Assembly (NCBI RefSeq): GCF_021044825.1
Contig: NZ_JAJNOC010000005.1
Coordinates: forward strand, 248,001 to 312,000
Length of the DNA stretch: 64,000 bases
Direction of reading: 5' to 3'
Source of the DNA: Massilia phyllostachyos
GTDB taxonomy: Bacteria > Pseudomonadota > Gammaproteobacteria > Burkholderiales > Burkholderiaceae_D
Position 1 is the stretch's first letter. Each line of letters starts with the position of its first letter. Shown piece after piece: positions 49,871 through 59,616 of this stretch. Both the position numbers and the translations under genes were made by a program. Under the pieces are notes generated by a model. The model searched no databases. It saw only the letters and a program-made list of their open reading frames with translations, and had not been told where the DNA came from.

Positions 49871-50695
49871 ATGCCCCGCATCCAGACCTCCGGCGCCAAC
49901 GCCACCGAGCTGTATTACTACGAACAAGGCAAGGGCCAGCCCGTCGTGCTGATCCACGGCTGGCCGCTCAGCCACCGCATGTGGGAATCGCAGATCACCG
50001 CCCTGTCCGAAGCCGGCTACCGCGTGATCGCCTACGACCGCCGCGGCTTCGGCCAGTCCGGCCGTCCGACGGCTGGCTACGACTACGACACCTTCGCCAT
50101 CGACCTGAACGAGATCATCACCCAGCTCGACCTGCGCGACGTGGCCCTGGCCGGCTTCTCGATGGGCGGCGGCGAAGTGGCGCGCTACATCGGCCGATTC
50201 GGCACCTCGCGCCTGTCCAAAGCCATGCTGCTGGGCGCGGTGCCGCCCTTCCTGCTCAAGACCGACGACAATCCGGAAGGCGTCGACAAGTCGGTGTTCG
50301 ACGGCATGCTCGACGGCGTGCGCCAGGACCGCGTCGCCTTCCTGGGCGACTTCTTCCCCGGCTTCTACAACCTGGACCCGGACGGCAAGGATGGCCGCGA
50401 GCTGCTCGCCTTCAGCAAGTGGCTGGCCTGGGAAGCCTCGCCGCTGGCGACCCAGCAGTGCATCGTCGCCTTCGGCGCCACCGACTTCCGCGCCGACCTG
50501 GCGAAGTTCGACATCCCGACCCTGGTCGCGCATGGCGACAAGGACCAGATCGTGCCGCTCGAAGTGTCCGGCCAGCGCTCGCACGCGCTGATCGCCGGCA
50601 GCCGGCTGGAGGTCGTCAAGGGCGCGCCGCACGGCTTCGCGGCCACCCATGCGCAGGAACTCAATGCGCTGATGCTGGACTTCCTGAAAAGCTGA
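49871..50695 (+). CDS. Alpha/beta hydrolase (chloroperoxidase/esterase type)
   Basis: A 274-residue alpha/beta hydrolase. The nucleophile is S97 in GFSMGGGE, the acid lies in HGDKDQIVP (near 220) and the histidine in GAPHGFA (near 250). The HGWPLSHRMWE oxyanion region and YDRRGFGQSGRP loop match cofactor-free haloperoxidase-like esterases. The natural substrate is unknown. AAGGACA precedes the ATG. The stop codon directly abuts the stop of the convergent mrpG. Confidence 0.88.
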   Translation: MPRIQTSGANATELYYYEQGKGQPVVLIHGWPLSHRMWESQITALSEAGYRVIAYDRRGFGQSGRPTAGYDYDTFAIDLNEIITQLDLRDVALAGFSMGGGEVARYIGRFGTSRLSKAMLLGAVPPFLLKTDDNPEGVDKSVFDGMLDGVRQDRVAFLGDFFPGFYNLDPDGKDGRELLAFSKWLAWEASPLATQQCIVAFGATDFRADLAKFDIPTLVAHGDKDQIVPLEVSGQRSHALIAGSRLEVVKGAPHGFAATHAQELNALMLDFLKS

Positions 50696-51097
50696 TCACG
50701 GCCGCGTCTCGGGGACGTTGTCGTCCGGCTCCTCGGGAATGATGTAGACCTTGCCCGCCGTCGCCCCCGCGTCGTGCTTGCGCGCCCGCAGGTCGCGGTA
50801 GACGGCGGCGCGCATGATCGTCATCGCCACCACCGGGGCGGTGAGCAGCAGGAACAGAGAAATGATCAATTCGTGGATCACCAGGCGCGACTGCTCCACC
50901 GTGAAGTAGAGCATCGACGCCAGCAGCAGGCAGCCGGCGCCCAGCGTGATGGTGATGGCCGGCCCGTGCATGCGCTGGTAGAAGGTCGGCAGCCGCAGCA
51001 GCCCCAGTGCGCCGGTCAGGATGATGCTGGCGCCCAGCACCAGCAGCAGCGCCACCGGCAATGCGGCCCAGGCGGGAATGGTGTCGACGCCCTTCAT
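50696..51097 (-). CDS. mrpG: Monovalent cation/H+ antiporter subunit G
   Basis: A 133-residue subunit with three membrane helices (about 10-32, 48-65, 72-92), and the LGLLRLPTFYQRMHGPAIT and IHELIISLFLLLTAPVVAM segments of MrpG/MnhG/PhaG. The C-terminal 40 residues are polar. Last gene of the operon. Its start overlaps the end of mrpF by 4 bp. Confidence 0.93.
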   Translation of the reverse strand: MKGVDTIPAWAALPVALLLVLGASIILTGALGLLRLPTFYQRMHGPAITITLGAGCLLLASMLYFTVEQSRLVIHELIISLFLLLTAPVVAMTIMRAAVYRDLRARKHDAGATAGKVYIIPEEPDDNVPETRP

Positions 51098-51378
51098 TCG
51101 ATGATCTCCCCGCGCATCAGGAACTTCGCCATCGCAATGGTCGACACGAAGCCGACCAGGGCGACCAGGATCGCCGCCTCGAAATAAACTTGCGTGCCGA
51201 AGCGGATGCCCAGCACCAGCGCCAGCAGCATCCCGCACATCCACAAGGTATCCAGGGCCAGCACGCGGTCGTGCGCCGAGGGGCCGCGCAGCAGGCGCAC
51301 GGCGCAGAAGGCCATCGCCACCAGCACGCATACCAGGGCGTAGCCGATCGACAGTTCAAGCAGGGTTTGCATGGTCAT
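51094..51378 (-). CDS. mrpF: Monovalent cation/H+ antiporter subunit F
   Basis: A 94-residue subunit with three membrane helices and the RLLRGPSAHDRVLALDTL block typical of MrpF. The start (51378, or an inner Met at 51372) lies inside the end of mrpE, and its stop overlaps mrpG, so translation is probably coupled throughout. Confidence 0.93.
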   Translation of the reverse strand: MTMQTLLELSIGYALVCVLVAMAFCAVRLLRGPSAHDRVLALDTLWMCGMLLALVLGIRFGTQVYFEAAILVALVGFVSTIAMAKFLMRGEIIE

Positions 51379-51883
51379 TCTCCGGTGACTCCGATTCGAA
51401 TATCTCGATCAGCGGCCGCTCGTAGCGGTCCTTGATGGTGTCGATCCACCACTGCTGGTCGTGCAGGTCGAACACGTGCAGCGACAGCTCGTGCGTCTCC
51501 GGCAGGACCTCGACCCACACCGTCCCCGGCGTCATGTTGATCAGGCAGGACAGCATGGCCAGCCCGTAGGGGTCGCGCAGGGTCAGGGGCACGCGCATGA
51601 ATTCGGCGCGCACGGTCTGGTAGTCGCGGAACAGGATGATGCGGCACACGTTGAAGCAGGAGCGCACCACCTCCCTCGATGCCATCCCGATCAGGCGCAG
51701 GAACACCAGGGGCTTGCGCAGGCGCGGATAGCCGAGCGGCTGCAGGCGGCGCGTCAGCAGGGGGATGGCGACGCCGAGCAGCGCGCCGAACAGCAGGTTG
51801 GCCGGATCGATCGCCTGGTTCAGCAGCAGCCACAGGGCGCCGAGCAGCAGCGACACGAAGGGATAGGGCAGCCAGGGCGTCAT
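51356..51883 (-). CDS. mrpE: Monovalent cation/H+ antiporter subunit E
   Basis: A 175-residue subunit with two N-terminal membrane helices and a cytoplasmic domain with INMTPGTVWVEVLPETHELSLHVFD (in parts), the MrpE signature. MrpE is required for assembly of the complex. The start ATG at 51883 overlaps the mrpD stop by 4 bp, and its end overlaps mrpF by 23 bp. Confidence 0.93.
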   Translation of the reverse strand: MTPWLPYPFVSLLLGALWLLLNQAIDPANLLFGALLGVAIPLLTRRLQPLGYPRLRKPLVFLRLIGMASREVVRSCFNVCRIILFRDYQTVRAEFMRVPLTLRDPYGLAMLSCLINMTPGTVWVEVLPETHELSLHVFDLHDQQWWIDTIKDRYERPLIEIFESESPENDHANPA

Positions 51884-53505
51884 GGCGCCACCTCCTGCGC
51901 TGCCGGCCCAGGCACCGGCGCCGTGCCCAGCACCGCATCGATGTAGAGCCGCGGATTGTGGATGTCCGCGCCGGCGCGCGCGAGATACGAGAACACCGGC
52001 TGCGCCTGGATCGTCAGCACCACCGACGCCGCCAGCAGCGCCGCCACCGGCATCACCTCGGCCGTGTGCAGGCGCGGCGGACCGACGGTCTCGGTGGCCC
52101 AGAAGGTGCGTACCCCGAAGCGCATCAGCGACACGATGGCGACCAGGCCGGACAGGATGACCAGGGCCATCAGCGACCAGCCGGTCGCTCCGATGGCGCC
52201 GCCATCCGCGTGCGGCTGCAGCAGCGCGTGGAACATGCCGAACTTGGCGACGAAACCGGACAGCGGCGGCAGGCCGGCGATCGTCAGCGAGCAGGCCGCG
52301 AAGGCGAGCGACAGGAAGGCCATCGCGGCCGGCACCCCCTTGCCCTTCGGTTCGGCCGGCATGTCCTCGACCGCATACGCTTCCATGGTCAGCGCCAGCA
52401 TCGCGGCGCCCGGCGTGCGGATGCGGTCGACCAGTTCGATCAGCAGCACGAAGGCGGCGATCGCGATCGTCGACGCCAGGTAGTAGTAGAGGCCCGCCGT
52501 GACCAGGAGCGGCTCGCCGTAGCCGATCACCGCCAGCAGCGTGCCCGAGGAGACGATGGCCGCATAGCCGGCCATGCGTCCGGCGGTGTCGGTGGCCAGC
52601 ATGCCGGCCGCGCCGAACACGATGGTTGCCATGCCGCCCCACAGCAGGGCGTCGTAGCCGAAGTGGGCGGCCGGGCCGGCCTCCATCCCGAACACCAGCA
52701 GCCAGATACGCAGGATGACGTAGGCGCCGACCTTGGTCATCAACACCAGCATGACGGCCACCGGCGGCGAGGCGGCCGCATAGGTGGTCGGCAGCCAGAA
52801 GCCGAGCGGCCACATCGCGCCCTTCACCAGGAAGGCCAGGGCCAGGACCGCGACCCCGGTGCGCAGCAGGCCCGCATCCGGCCCCGCCAGGCCTGGCACG
52901 CGCGCGGCCAGGTCGGCCATGTTGAGGGTGCCGGTAGTGGCGTAGATCAGCGCCACGCCGATCAGGAACATCAGCGCGGCGACCAGGTTGACGGCGATGT
53001 ACTGCATGCTGGCGCGCAGGCGCGCCACGTTGTAGCCGTGCAGGACCAGGCCGTAGGAGGCGGCCAGCATCACTTCAAAAAATACGAACAGGTTGAACAG
53101 GTCGTGGGTGAGGAAGGCGCCGTTGATCCCCATGAGCAGGAACTGGAACAGCGAGTGGAAGTGCACGCCGATGCGGCTCCAGCGCGGCTGGGCGTAGTGC
53201 AGGGCGCACAGGGCCAGCACGGCGGTCAGCACCAGCATCATGCTCGACAGGCGGTCGGCCACCAGCGCGATGCCGAAGGGCGCGGCCCAGTTGGCGGCGA
53301 GGTAGACCCCCACGCTTCCCGACCACTGCCCGTCGCTGAAATAGACCAGCGCCAGCGCATTCACGAGCAGCAGCAGCGCGGCGCCGTAGCTGGCGGCGAA
53401 CTTCAATCGATGCCGGCCCTGGGTGAGCGGCGCCAGCAGCGCGCCGCACAGCAGCGGCAGCAGCACCGGCAGGATCACGAGGTGGCGGGTCCAGTCGAGG
53501 TTCAT
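51880..53505 (-). CDS. mrpD: Monovalent cation/H+ antiporter subunit D
   Basis: A 541-residue membrane subunit homologous to complex I NuoN/NuoM, with about 14 helices. Key conserved regions are FVFFEVMLAASYGLVLHG (the functional Glu), the lysine in FLVKGAMWPLGFWLP, and LPPLSGFVAKFGMF. It forms one of the proton/cation channels of Mrp. The ATG at 53505 overlaps the end of mrpC by 4 bp. Confidence 0.95.
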   Translation of the reverse strand: MNLDWTRHLVILPVLLPLLCGALLAPLTQGRHRLKFAASYGAALLLLVNALALVYFSDGQWSGSVGVYLAANWAAPFGIALVADRLSSMMLVLTAVLALCALHYAQPRWSRIGVHFHSLFQFLLMGINGAFLTHDLFNLFVFFEVMLAASYGLVLHGYNVARLRASMQYIAVNLVAALMFLIGVALIYATTGTLNMADLAARVPGLAGPDAGLLRTGVAVLALAFLVKGAMWPLGFWLPTTYAAASPPVAVMLVLMTKVGAYVILRIWLLVFGMEAGPAAHFGYDALLWGGMATIVFGAAGMLATDTAGRMAGYAAIVSSGTLLAVIGYGEPLLVTAGLYYYLASTIAIAAFVLLIELVDRIRTPGAAMLALTMEAYAVEDMPAEPKGKGVPAAMAFLSLAFAACSLTIAGLPPLSGFVAKFGMFHALLQPHADGGAIGATGWSLMALVILSGLVAIVSLMRFGVRTFWATETVGPPRLHTAEVMPVAALLAASVVLTIQAQPVFSYLARAGADIHNPRLYIDAVLGTAPVPGPAAQEVAP

Positions 53506-53846
53506 TCGCCTGGTTCCTCCCCGTCCACGTGGTCGGTGCCGGTCAGGCCGCGCGCGCCGATCATGACCACCAGGTAGAGCGCCGTAGTGGCGAAGCCGAT
53601 CACGATCGCGGTCAGCACCAGGGCCTGCGGCACCGGGTCGGCCAGCAGCGCCGGATCGGGCGGCGTGCCGGCCGGGGTCAGGGGCGGGCGGTCGACGCTC
53701 AGGCGCCCCATGGCGAAGATGAACAGGTTGACGGCGTAGGACATCAGCATCAGGCCGGTCAAGACCTGGAAGCTGCGCGGACGCAGGATCAGCCAGATGC
53801 CCGATCCGAACACGATGCCGATGGCGATGGCGAGCGCGGCTTCCAT
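53502..53846 (-). CDS. mrpC: Monovalent cation/H+ antiporter subunit C
   Basis: A 114-residue NuoK-like subunit with three helices and the LMLMSYAVNLFIFAMG and DPVPQALVLTAIVIGFATTA segments. The ATG shares one base with the stop of the AB-fusion gene (TAATG). Confidence 0.94.
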   Translation of the reverse strand: MEAALAIAIGIVFGSGIWLILRPRSFQVLTGLMLMSYAVNLFIFAMGRLSVDRPPLTPAGTPPDPALLADPVPQALVLTAIVIGFATTALYLVVMIGARGLTGTDHVDGEEPGE

Positions 53847-56767
53847 TACTGGATCTCCTTGGTCGGGGCGAGCGAGGACAGGCTGGTGCTGCGCGGCGCG
53901 CTGGCGGCGGCACCCGGCATGCGCCGGCTGCGCAGCGACTGGTGGGCCAGCGCCACCAGGATCAGCATGGTGGTGCCGACCACCACCAGGAACACGCCGA
54001 GGTCGAACACGAAGGCCGAGGGCAGGTGCAGCTCGCCCAGCAGCGGCAGGGTGAGGTGGGCCGTGTGGCTGGTGAGGAAGGGGTAGCCGAACAGCCAGGC
54101 GCCGATACCGGTGCCGCAGGCACACAAGAGGCCGAGGCAAATCCAGCGGTGCGGCCGCAGGCGCAGGTGCGATTCGACCCAGTCGGTGCCGGCCACCATG
54201 TACTGCACGATCAGGGCGGTGGCGAAGATCAGGCCGGCGACGAAGCCGCCGCCCGGCAGGTTGTGGCCGCGCATGAAGAAGTAGACCGCGATCACGCCCA
54301 TCACCGGCAGCAGCAGGCGCAGGTAGACCGCCTGCACCATCAGGTAGCCGTCGCGCGCCTGGCGCGCCGGCTTCTGGCTGACGGCAGGGTCGACGTCGCT
54401 CGCCTGCTGGATCGGAATCGCGATGCTTTCCGGCGCCGGCCTGAAGCGGCGCAGCAGCGCATACACGGTCAGGGCCACCGCCGACAGCACGGTGATCTCG
54501 CCCATCGTGTCGAAGCTGCGGAAGTCGACCAGCAGCACGTTGACCACGTTGGCGCCGCCGCCTTCCGGCAGGGCGTGCGCCACGAAGAATTCGCGCAGGG
54601 ACGCGGGGCCGGGGCGGGTGAGGACCGCGTAGCTGGCGGCGGCCAGCGCGAGGCCGCCGAAGGCGGCCACCAGCAGGTCGCGCGAGCGGCGCAGCCAGGA
54701 GCCGAGAGGGAGACGGCCCTTCAGGTACTCCGGCTGAAAGCGCGGCGGCAGCCAGCGCAGGCCGAGCAGGATCAGCACCGTGGTCACGGTTTCCACCATC
54801 AGCTGGGTCAGCGCCAGGTCGGGCGCCGACAGCCACAGGAAGGTGATGCTGGTGACCATGCCGGTGCCGCCCACCAGCGCCAGCGCCGTCAGGCGGTGAT
54901 ACTTGGCCTGCCAGGCCGCGGCCACGGCGCAGCCGGCCCCGATCAGCCAGAGCATGGCGAACAGCGGGTCGGCGTCCAGCAGAGAGGGCGTGACCAGGTC
55001 GTGCACCGGGCGCGCCAGCAGCAGCGGCACCGCGACCATCGCGCACATCAGGACCAGCAGCTGCGGCTGCAGGCGCCGGGTGCCGGTCACGCGCAGCAGC
55101 CAGGCCGCGCCCGACGACAAGGCCAGCATGGTCGATTCGTACATCTGCGCGCCCTTCAGGCGGTGCAGCAGCGGCACCCGGTCGCGCTCGCGCAGTTCGA
55201 AGCGGTTACGCAGCAGCAGGTAGACCAGCACGCCGCCGCCCAGGGCAGCCACGCTCATCATCAGCGGCAGGTTGACGCCGTGCCAGATCGCCAGGCTGTA
55301 CTCGGGCAGCGTGGGACCGAGCACGGCGCCGGCCGCCACTTCCAGGATGCGCCCGATCACGCGCTCGGGCATCACCCCAACCGCGATGCACAGCAGCACC
55401 AGGCACTCGATCGGCACCCGCATCCAGCGCGCCGGTTCGTGCGGCGTCTCGGGCAGGTCGCGCGCCAGCGGTCCGAAGAACACGCTGATGAAGCGCAGCG
55501 AGTACACCACGCTGAATATGCCCATGAGGACAGCCACCACCGACATCCACCAATTATCGAGGCCGCCGACGATCATGGTCTCGGCGAAGAACATCTCTTT
55601 CGAGAGGAAGCCGTTCATCAGCGGCACGCCGGCCATCGCCGCGCTGGCGACGATGGCCAGCGCCGCCGTGTGCGGCATCGCGCGCCGCAGGCCGCGCAGC
55701 AGGCGCATGTCGCGGGTGCCGCTCTCGTGGTCGACGATGCCGACCGCCATGAACAGCGAAGCCTTGAACACCGCATGGTTCATGGTGTGGAAGATGGCCG
55801 CCACCACCGACAGCGGCGTGCCGATGCCCATCAGGATCGTGATCAGGCCGAGGTGGCTGATGGTCGAATAGGCCAGCAGCCCCTTCATGTCGTGCTGGAA
55901 GATGGCGAACAGGGAGCCGATCAGCAGGGTGCAGACGCCGGCGCCGGCGAGGATCCAGAACCAGGCCTCGGTGCCCGCCAGGGCCGGCCACAGGCGCATC
56001 AGCAGGAACACGCCGGCCTTCACCATGGTGGCGGAATGCAGGTAGGCGGAGACCGGCGTCGGCGCCGCCATCGCATGCGGCAGCCAGAAGTGGAAGGGGA
56101 ACTGCGCGCTCTTGGTCAGGGCGCCCAGCAGCACCAGCACCAGCGCCGGCAGGTACCAGTCGTGGGCGCGGATGATGTTGCCGGCCGCGAGCACCTTCTC
56201 GAGTTCGTAGCTGCCCGCCATCTGCCCGAGCAGCAGCATCCCGGCCAGCATGCACAGGCCGCCGATGGTGGTCACCGTGAACGCCATGCGCGCGCCGCGG
56301 CGGGCGTCGTTGCGCTCCTGCCAGTAGCCGATCAGCAGAAAAGAAGTGACGCTGGTGAGCTCCCAGAACACCACCAGCTGGATCAGGTTCCCGGACAGGA
56401 CCACGCCCAGCATGGCGCCCATGAAGGCCATGATGCAGGCGTAGAAGCGCGCGACCGGGTCGCGTTTCGACATGTAGTAGCGCGCGTACAGCAGCACCAG
56501 CACGCCGATGCCGAGCACCATCATGGTGAAGACCCAGGCCAGGCCGTCCATGCGCAGGATGATGTCGAGGCCGAAGGTGGGCAGCCAGGGGTGGTATTCC
56601 TTGGGCACTTCGCCGGCGGCGATGGGGTCGAACTGGGCGGCGGCGAGGATCAGCGCCGCCAGCGTGGCGAGGGCGGAGACGGCGGCCGGCCGGTGGCGCG
56701 AGCCGGACGGCATGCAGGCCGCCATGAAGGCGGCGCCGAAGGGCAGGAGGACGAGCAGGAGCAGCAT
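53846..56767 (-). CDS. mrpA: Monovalent cation/H+ antiporter subunit A with fused subunit B
   Basis: A 973-residue membrane protein. The first about 800 residues are the NuoL-like MrpA with FWELTSVTSFLLIGYW, LVLLGALTKSAQFPFHFWLP, and the C-terminal MrpA extension DLALTQLMVETV and FDTMGEITVLSA. The last about 130 residues carry an MrpB domain (YFFMRGHNLPGGGFVAGLI). No separate mrpB exists, so this is the group-2 layout (A', C-G). The complex exchanges Na+ or K+ for H+ across the inner membrane and supports alkaline or salt tolerance. It starts 24 bp after the universal stress gene. Confidence 0.95.
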   Translation of the reverse strand: MLLLLVLLPFGAAFMAACMPSGSRHRPAAVSALATLAALILAAAQFDPIAAGEVPKEYHPWLPTFGLDIILRMDGLAWVFTMMVLGIGVLVLLYARYYMSKRDPVARFYACIMAFMGAMLGVVLSGNLIQLVVFWELTSVTSFLLIGYWQERNDARRGARMAFTVTTIGGLCMLAGMLLLGQMAGSYELEKVLAAGNIIRAHDWYLPALVLVLLGALTKSAQFPFHFWLPHAMAAPTPVSAYLHSATMVKAGVFLLMRLWPALAGTEAWFWILAGAGVCTLLIGSLFAIFQHDMKGLLAYSTISHLGLITILMGIGTPLSVVAAIFHTMNHAVFKASLFMAVGIVDHESGTRDMRLLRGLRRAMPHTAALAIVASAAMAGVPLMNGFLSKEMFFAETMIVGGLDNWWMSVVAVLMGIFSVVYSLRFISVFFGPLARDLPETPHEPARWMRVPIECLVLLCIAVGVMPERVIGRILEVAAGAVLGPTLPEYSLAIWHGVNLPLMMSVAALGGGVLVYLLLRNRFELRERDRVPLLHRLKGAQMYESTMLALSSGAAWLLRVTGTRRLQPQLLVLMCAMVAVPLLLARPVHDLVTPSLLDADPLFAMLWLIGAGCAVAAAWQAKYHRLTALALVGGTGMVTSITFLWLSAPDLALTQLMVETVTTVLILLGLRWLPPRFQPEYLKGRLPLGSWLRRSRDLLVAAFGGLALAAASYAVLTRPGPASLREFFVAHALPEGGGANVVNVLLVDFRSFDTMGEITVLSAVALTVYALLRRFRPAPESIAIPIQQASDVDPAVSQKPARQARDGYLMVQAVYLRLLLPVMGVIAVYFFMRGHNLPGGGFVAGLIFATALIVQYMVAGTDWVESHLRLRPHRWICLGLLCACGTGIGAWLFGYPFLTSHTAHLTLPLLGELHLPSAFVFDLGVFLVVVGTTMLILVALAHQSLRSRRMPGAAASAPRSTSLSSLAPTKEIQ

Positions 56768-56791
56768 CAGCGCTCCCCGGGCAGGGCGCGG

Positions 56792-57667
56792 TCAGCCATC
56801 GTCCTTGTCCTTCCGGCTGCGCACCAGCAGCGTGTCGCAGGCCAGCTGCTGCAGCAGGTCTTCGCTGCGGCTGCCCATGAACATGCGCGCCATGCCGGAT
56901 TGCGGGTGGATGCCGAGCACCGCCAGCTGGATCGCTTCGTCGCGCACGTAGCGCGGCAGGGTGTCGGTCAGGCTGCCGTGGCCGATGAAGGTGGCGACGG
57001 CGGCGCGCGCCTCCGTCGGCAGGATGCAGGTGTCGAGGAAGCGTTCGCTCGCCTCCAGCGCGTCCTGCACCGCGCCGGCGACCGGCTCGGCCAGTTCTTC
57101 CAGCACGTGGAACAGCACGATGCGGCGGCCCGGGAACAGGCGCGCGGCGGTCTCGAGGGCCTGGCGCGCGGCATGCGAGAAATCGTTCGCCACGAGGATG
57201 CGCGCGTACGGCCCGCGGGTGCGCTGGCGCACCACCAGCAGCGGGTGGACCAGGTCCTGGGCCAGACGCTCGGCGGTGGAGCCGAGGATCAGGCGCTGGA
57301 AGCTGTCTTCGTTCGACGCGCCGGTCAGCACCAGCGCGTCGTCCATGCCGCCCGCCACCTCGAGGATGGCGTCGGTCACGTCGCCCTCGACCACCTGCAG
57401 GGTCGGCGACAATCCGCTGCCCGCGAATTCCTCGTCCAGCTCGCGGCGCGCGGCCAGTTCGAAACCCTGGGGGGCGCCGTCGCGCTCGAGCCAGGACGCG
57501 ACTTCGTCCGGCGTGCGCGGGCCTTCGCGCACGGTCAGGACGTGCAGGTCGGACTGGAATTCGCTGGCCAGCTGCTTCGCACGGTCCAGTGGGCGGTCGC
57601 AGCGCGCGCACAGGTCCGTGGCGAGCAGCAGGCGCTGGGGCGAGGGCCCGCGGGTGCTGTCGTTCAC
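56792..57667 (-). CDS. Tandem-domain universal stress protein
   Basis: About 291 residues with two UspA folds. The first starts RLLLATDL (near residue 11) and ends with LILGSTAERL and HPLLVVRQ. The second starts ARILVANDFS (near 150) and ends FMGSRSEDLLQQLACDTLLVRS. The G-x-x-x-x-A/S-E nucleotide-binding pattern is visible in the first repeat (GSTAE) and partly in the second (GSRSE). The GTG at 57667 has GGAGAG upstream; an ATG at 57679 is the alternative. First gene of the Mrp operon, suggesting a link between stress state and ion homeostasis. Confidence 0.88.
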   Translation of the reverse strand: MNDSTRGPSPQRLLLATDLCARCDRPLDRAKQLASEFQSDLHVLTVREGPRTPDEVASWLERDGAPQGFELAARRELDEEFAGSGLSPTLQVVEGDVTDAILEVAGGMDDALVLTGASNEDSFQRLILGSTAERLAQDLVHPLLVVRQRTRGPYARILVANDFSHAARQALETAARLFPGRRIVLFHVLEELAEPVAGAVQDALEASERFLDTCILPTEARAAVATFIGHGSLTDTLPRYVRDEAIQLAVLGIHPQSGMARMFMGSRSEDLLQQLACDTLLVRSRKDKDDG

Positions 57668-57840
57668 GCGTCTCTCCATGCCTTGGCAAAGTGGCAAATG
57701 CGTCCACTTTACTTTTTTTACATGGATTACGGCAACGCGTTACCCCGGGTCAACTCATCAGTGGCGCGCCACGGGCAGTGCTCGACCCGATGGCATGAGG
57801 ACGTGCGCGCCGGCCCGGGCCGGCTTGGTAGCATGGCGGC

Positions 57841-59616
57841 ATGCACATCCTCTGGACTTACCTGCGCCCGCACTGGCGCCTCGCCGCCCTCGCCCTGCTG
57901 CTGGCCGGCGTGGCGCAGGTCCTGAACCTGGTCGACCCGATCATCTTCGGGAAGATCATCGACGACTATGCGCTGAACCCCGGCGCCAGGACCGATGACG
58001 AACTGGTTTCCGGCGTGCTGCGCCTGCTCGGCCTCGCGGTGCTGGTCGCCCTGCTCTCGCGCCTGGCCAAGGCGCTGCAGGAATACGTGACGCGCCTGAC
58101 CGTGCAGCGCCTCGGCGTGGCGATCTTCAACGACGGCCTGCGCCACGTGCTGCGCCTGAAGTACCAGGAGTTCGAAGACCTGAGGAGCGGCGAGACCCTG
58201 TCGCTGCTGCAGAAGGTGCGCGCCGACAGCGAGCGCTTCATCAATACCTTCATCAATACGGTGTTCGCCTCGATCGTCGGCGTCTCCTTCCTGGTCTGGT
58301 ATGCGGTGACCAAGCACTGGCTGCTGGTGCCGGTGTTCCTGGTCGGGGTGCTGGTGCTGGGCGGCCTCACCGGATTACTGAGCCGCGAGATCAAGACCCA
58401 GCAGCGCTCGATCGTGCGCGAGACCAACCGCAACTCCGGCTTCATCACCGAGTCGCTGCGCAACATCGAGTTGATCAAGAGCCTGGGCCTGACCTTCACC
58501 GAGATCCGCCGCCTGCGCGAACAGACCGACAGCATCTTCGAACTCGAGATGCAGAAGGTGAAGCGCATCCGCCTGCTCTCCTTTTTACAGGGCAGCACCC
58601 TGAGCCTCCTGAGGCTGGCGATCCTGTTCGCGCTCTTGTGGCTGATCTTCCGCCACGTGCTCTCGACCGGGGAACTGATCGCGATGCAGTTCATCTCGGT
58701 GGCGATCTTCGCGCCGCTGCAGGAACTGGGCAACATCATCCTCGCGCATCGCGAGGTGGAGGCGTCCTTGCTCAACTTCCGCACGCTGATGGACAAGCCG
58801 ATCGAGCGCCGGCCGCAGGATTTCGTAGAGATCGGCGCGCTGACCCAGATCCGCTTCGCCGACGTGGGCTTCCGCCACAAGGGCGCGCCGGAGGATTCGC
58901 TGGTGGACGTGTCGTTCGCCGCCTCGCTCGGCCAGACCGTGGCCTTTGTCGGTCCGTCCGGCTCGGGCAAGTCGACCCTGGTGAAGCTGCTGGTCGGCCT
59001 GTACACGCCGGCGCGCGGCAAGGTGTACTACAACGAGATCTCGACCGAAGACCTGCGCTACAACGAGGCGCGCCGCCAGATCGGTTTCGTGACGCAGGAG
59101 ACCAACCTGTTCGCCGGCACCATCCGCGACAACCTGCTGTTCGTGAAGCCGGATGCGAGCGACGCCCAGATCATGGCGGCGATGGAGCAGGCTTCCTGCC
59201 TCAAGCTGCTGGCGAAGTCGCCCGAGGGGCTGGACACCGTCATCGGCGAGCGCGGCATGAAGCTGTCGGGCGGCGAGAAGCAGCGCCTGTCAATTGCGCG
59301 GGCGCTGGTGCGCGAGCCGCGCCTGCTGATCTTCGACGAGGCCACGTCGGCGCTGGATTCGCTGACCGAGGAGCAGATCACGAATACGGTGCGCCAGATC
59401 TCGGCGCGCGCGACGCAGATCACGATCCTGATCGCGCACCGGCTGTCGACCGTCATGCATGCGGACACGATCTACGTCCTGGAGAAGGGGCGCGTCGTGG
59501 AGACCGGCTCGCACGAGGCGCTGGTGGCGCAGAAGGGCTTGTATTACGCGATGTGGCGCCAGCAGATCGGCGAGCGGCCGGTGCCGGTCACCACGGATCA
59601 CGCATCGGACGGATAA
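57841..59616 (+). CDS. ABC transporter, fused permease and ATPase (exporter type)
   Basis: A 591-residue half-transporter: six membrane helices (about 15-310), then the nucleotide-binding domain with Walker A GPSGSGKST (K377), signature LSGGEKQRLS, Walker B LLIFDEATSALD and the H-loop IAHRLSTV. It works as a homodimer or heterodimer exporting lipids, drugs or peptides; nothing nearby indicates the substrate. The last 19 bp overlap the end of the convergent oxidoreductase gene. Confidence 0.93.
   Translation: MHILWTYLRPHWRLAALALLLAGVAQVLNLVDPIIFGKIIDDYALNPGARTDDELVSGVLRLLGLAVLVALLSRLAKALQEYVTRLTVQRLGVAIFNDGLRHVLRLKYQEFEDLRSGETLSLLQKVRADSERFINTFINTVFASIVGVSFLVWYAVTKHWLLVPVFLVGVLVLGGLTGLLSREIKTQQRSIVRETNRNSGFITESLRNIELIKSLGLTFTEIRRLREQTDSIFELEMQKVKRIRLLSFLQGSTLSLLRLAILFALLWLIFRHVLSTGELIAMQFISVAIFAPLQELGNIILAHREVEASLLNFRTLMDKPIERRPQDFVEIGALTQIRFADVGFRHKGAPEDSLVDVSFAASLGQTVAFVGPSGSGKSTLVKLLVGLYTPARGKVYYNEISTEDLRYNEARRQIGFVTQETNLFAGTIRDNLLFVKPDASDAQIMAAMEQASCLKLLAKSPEGLDTVIGERGMKLSGGEKQRLSIARALVREPRLLIFDEATSALDSLTEEQITNTVRQISARATQITILIAHRLSTVMHADTIYVLEKGRVVETGSHEALVAQKGLYYAMWRQQIGERPVPVTTDHASDG

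Noticed and set aside
53942..57925. A 1327-codon open frame antisense to the Mrp operon
   Set aside because: It mirrors the third-position GC bias of the real genes, is made of His/Gln/Arg/Gly-rich sequence with no recognisable domain, and the opposite strand carries six convincing antiporter subunits.
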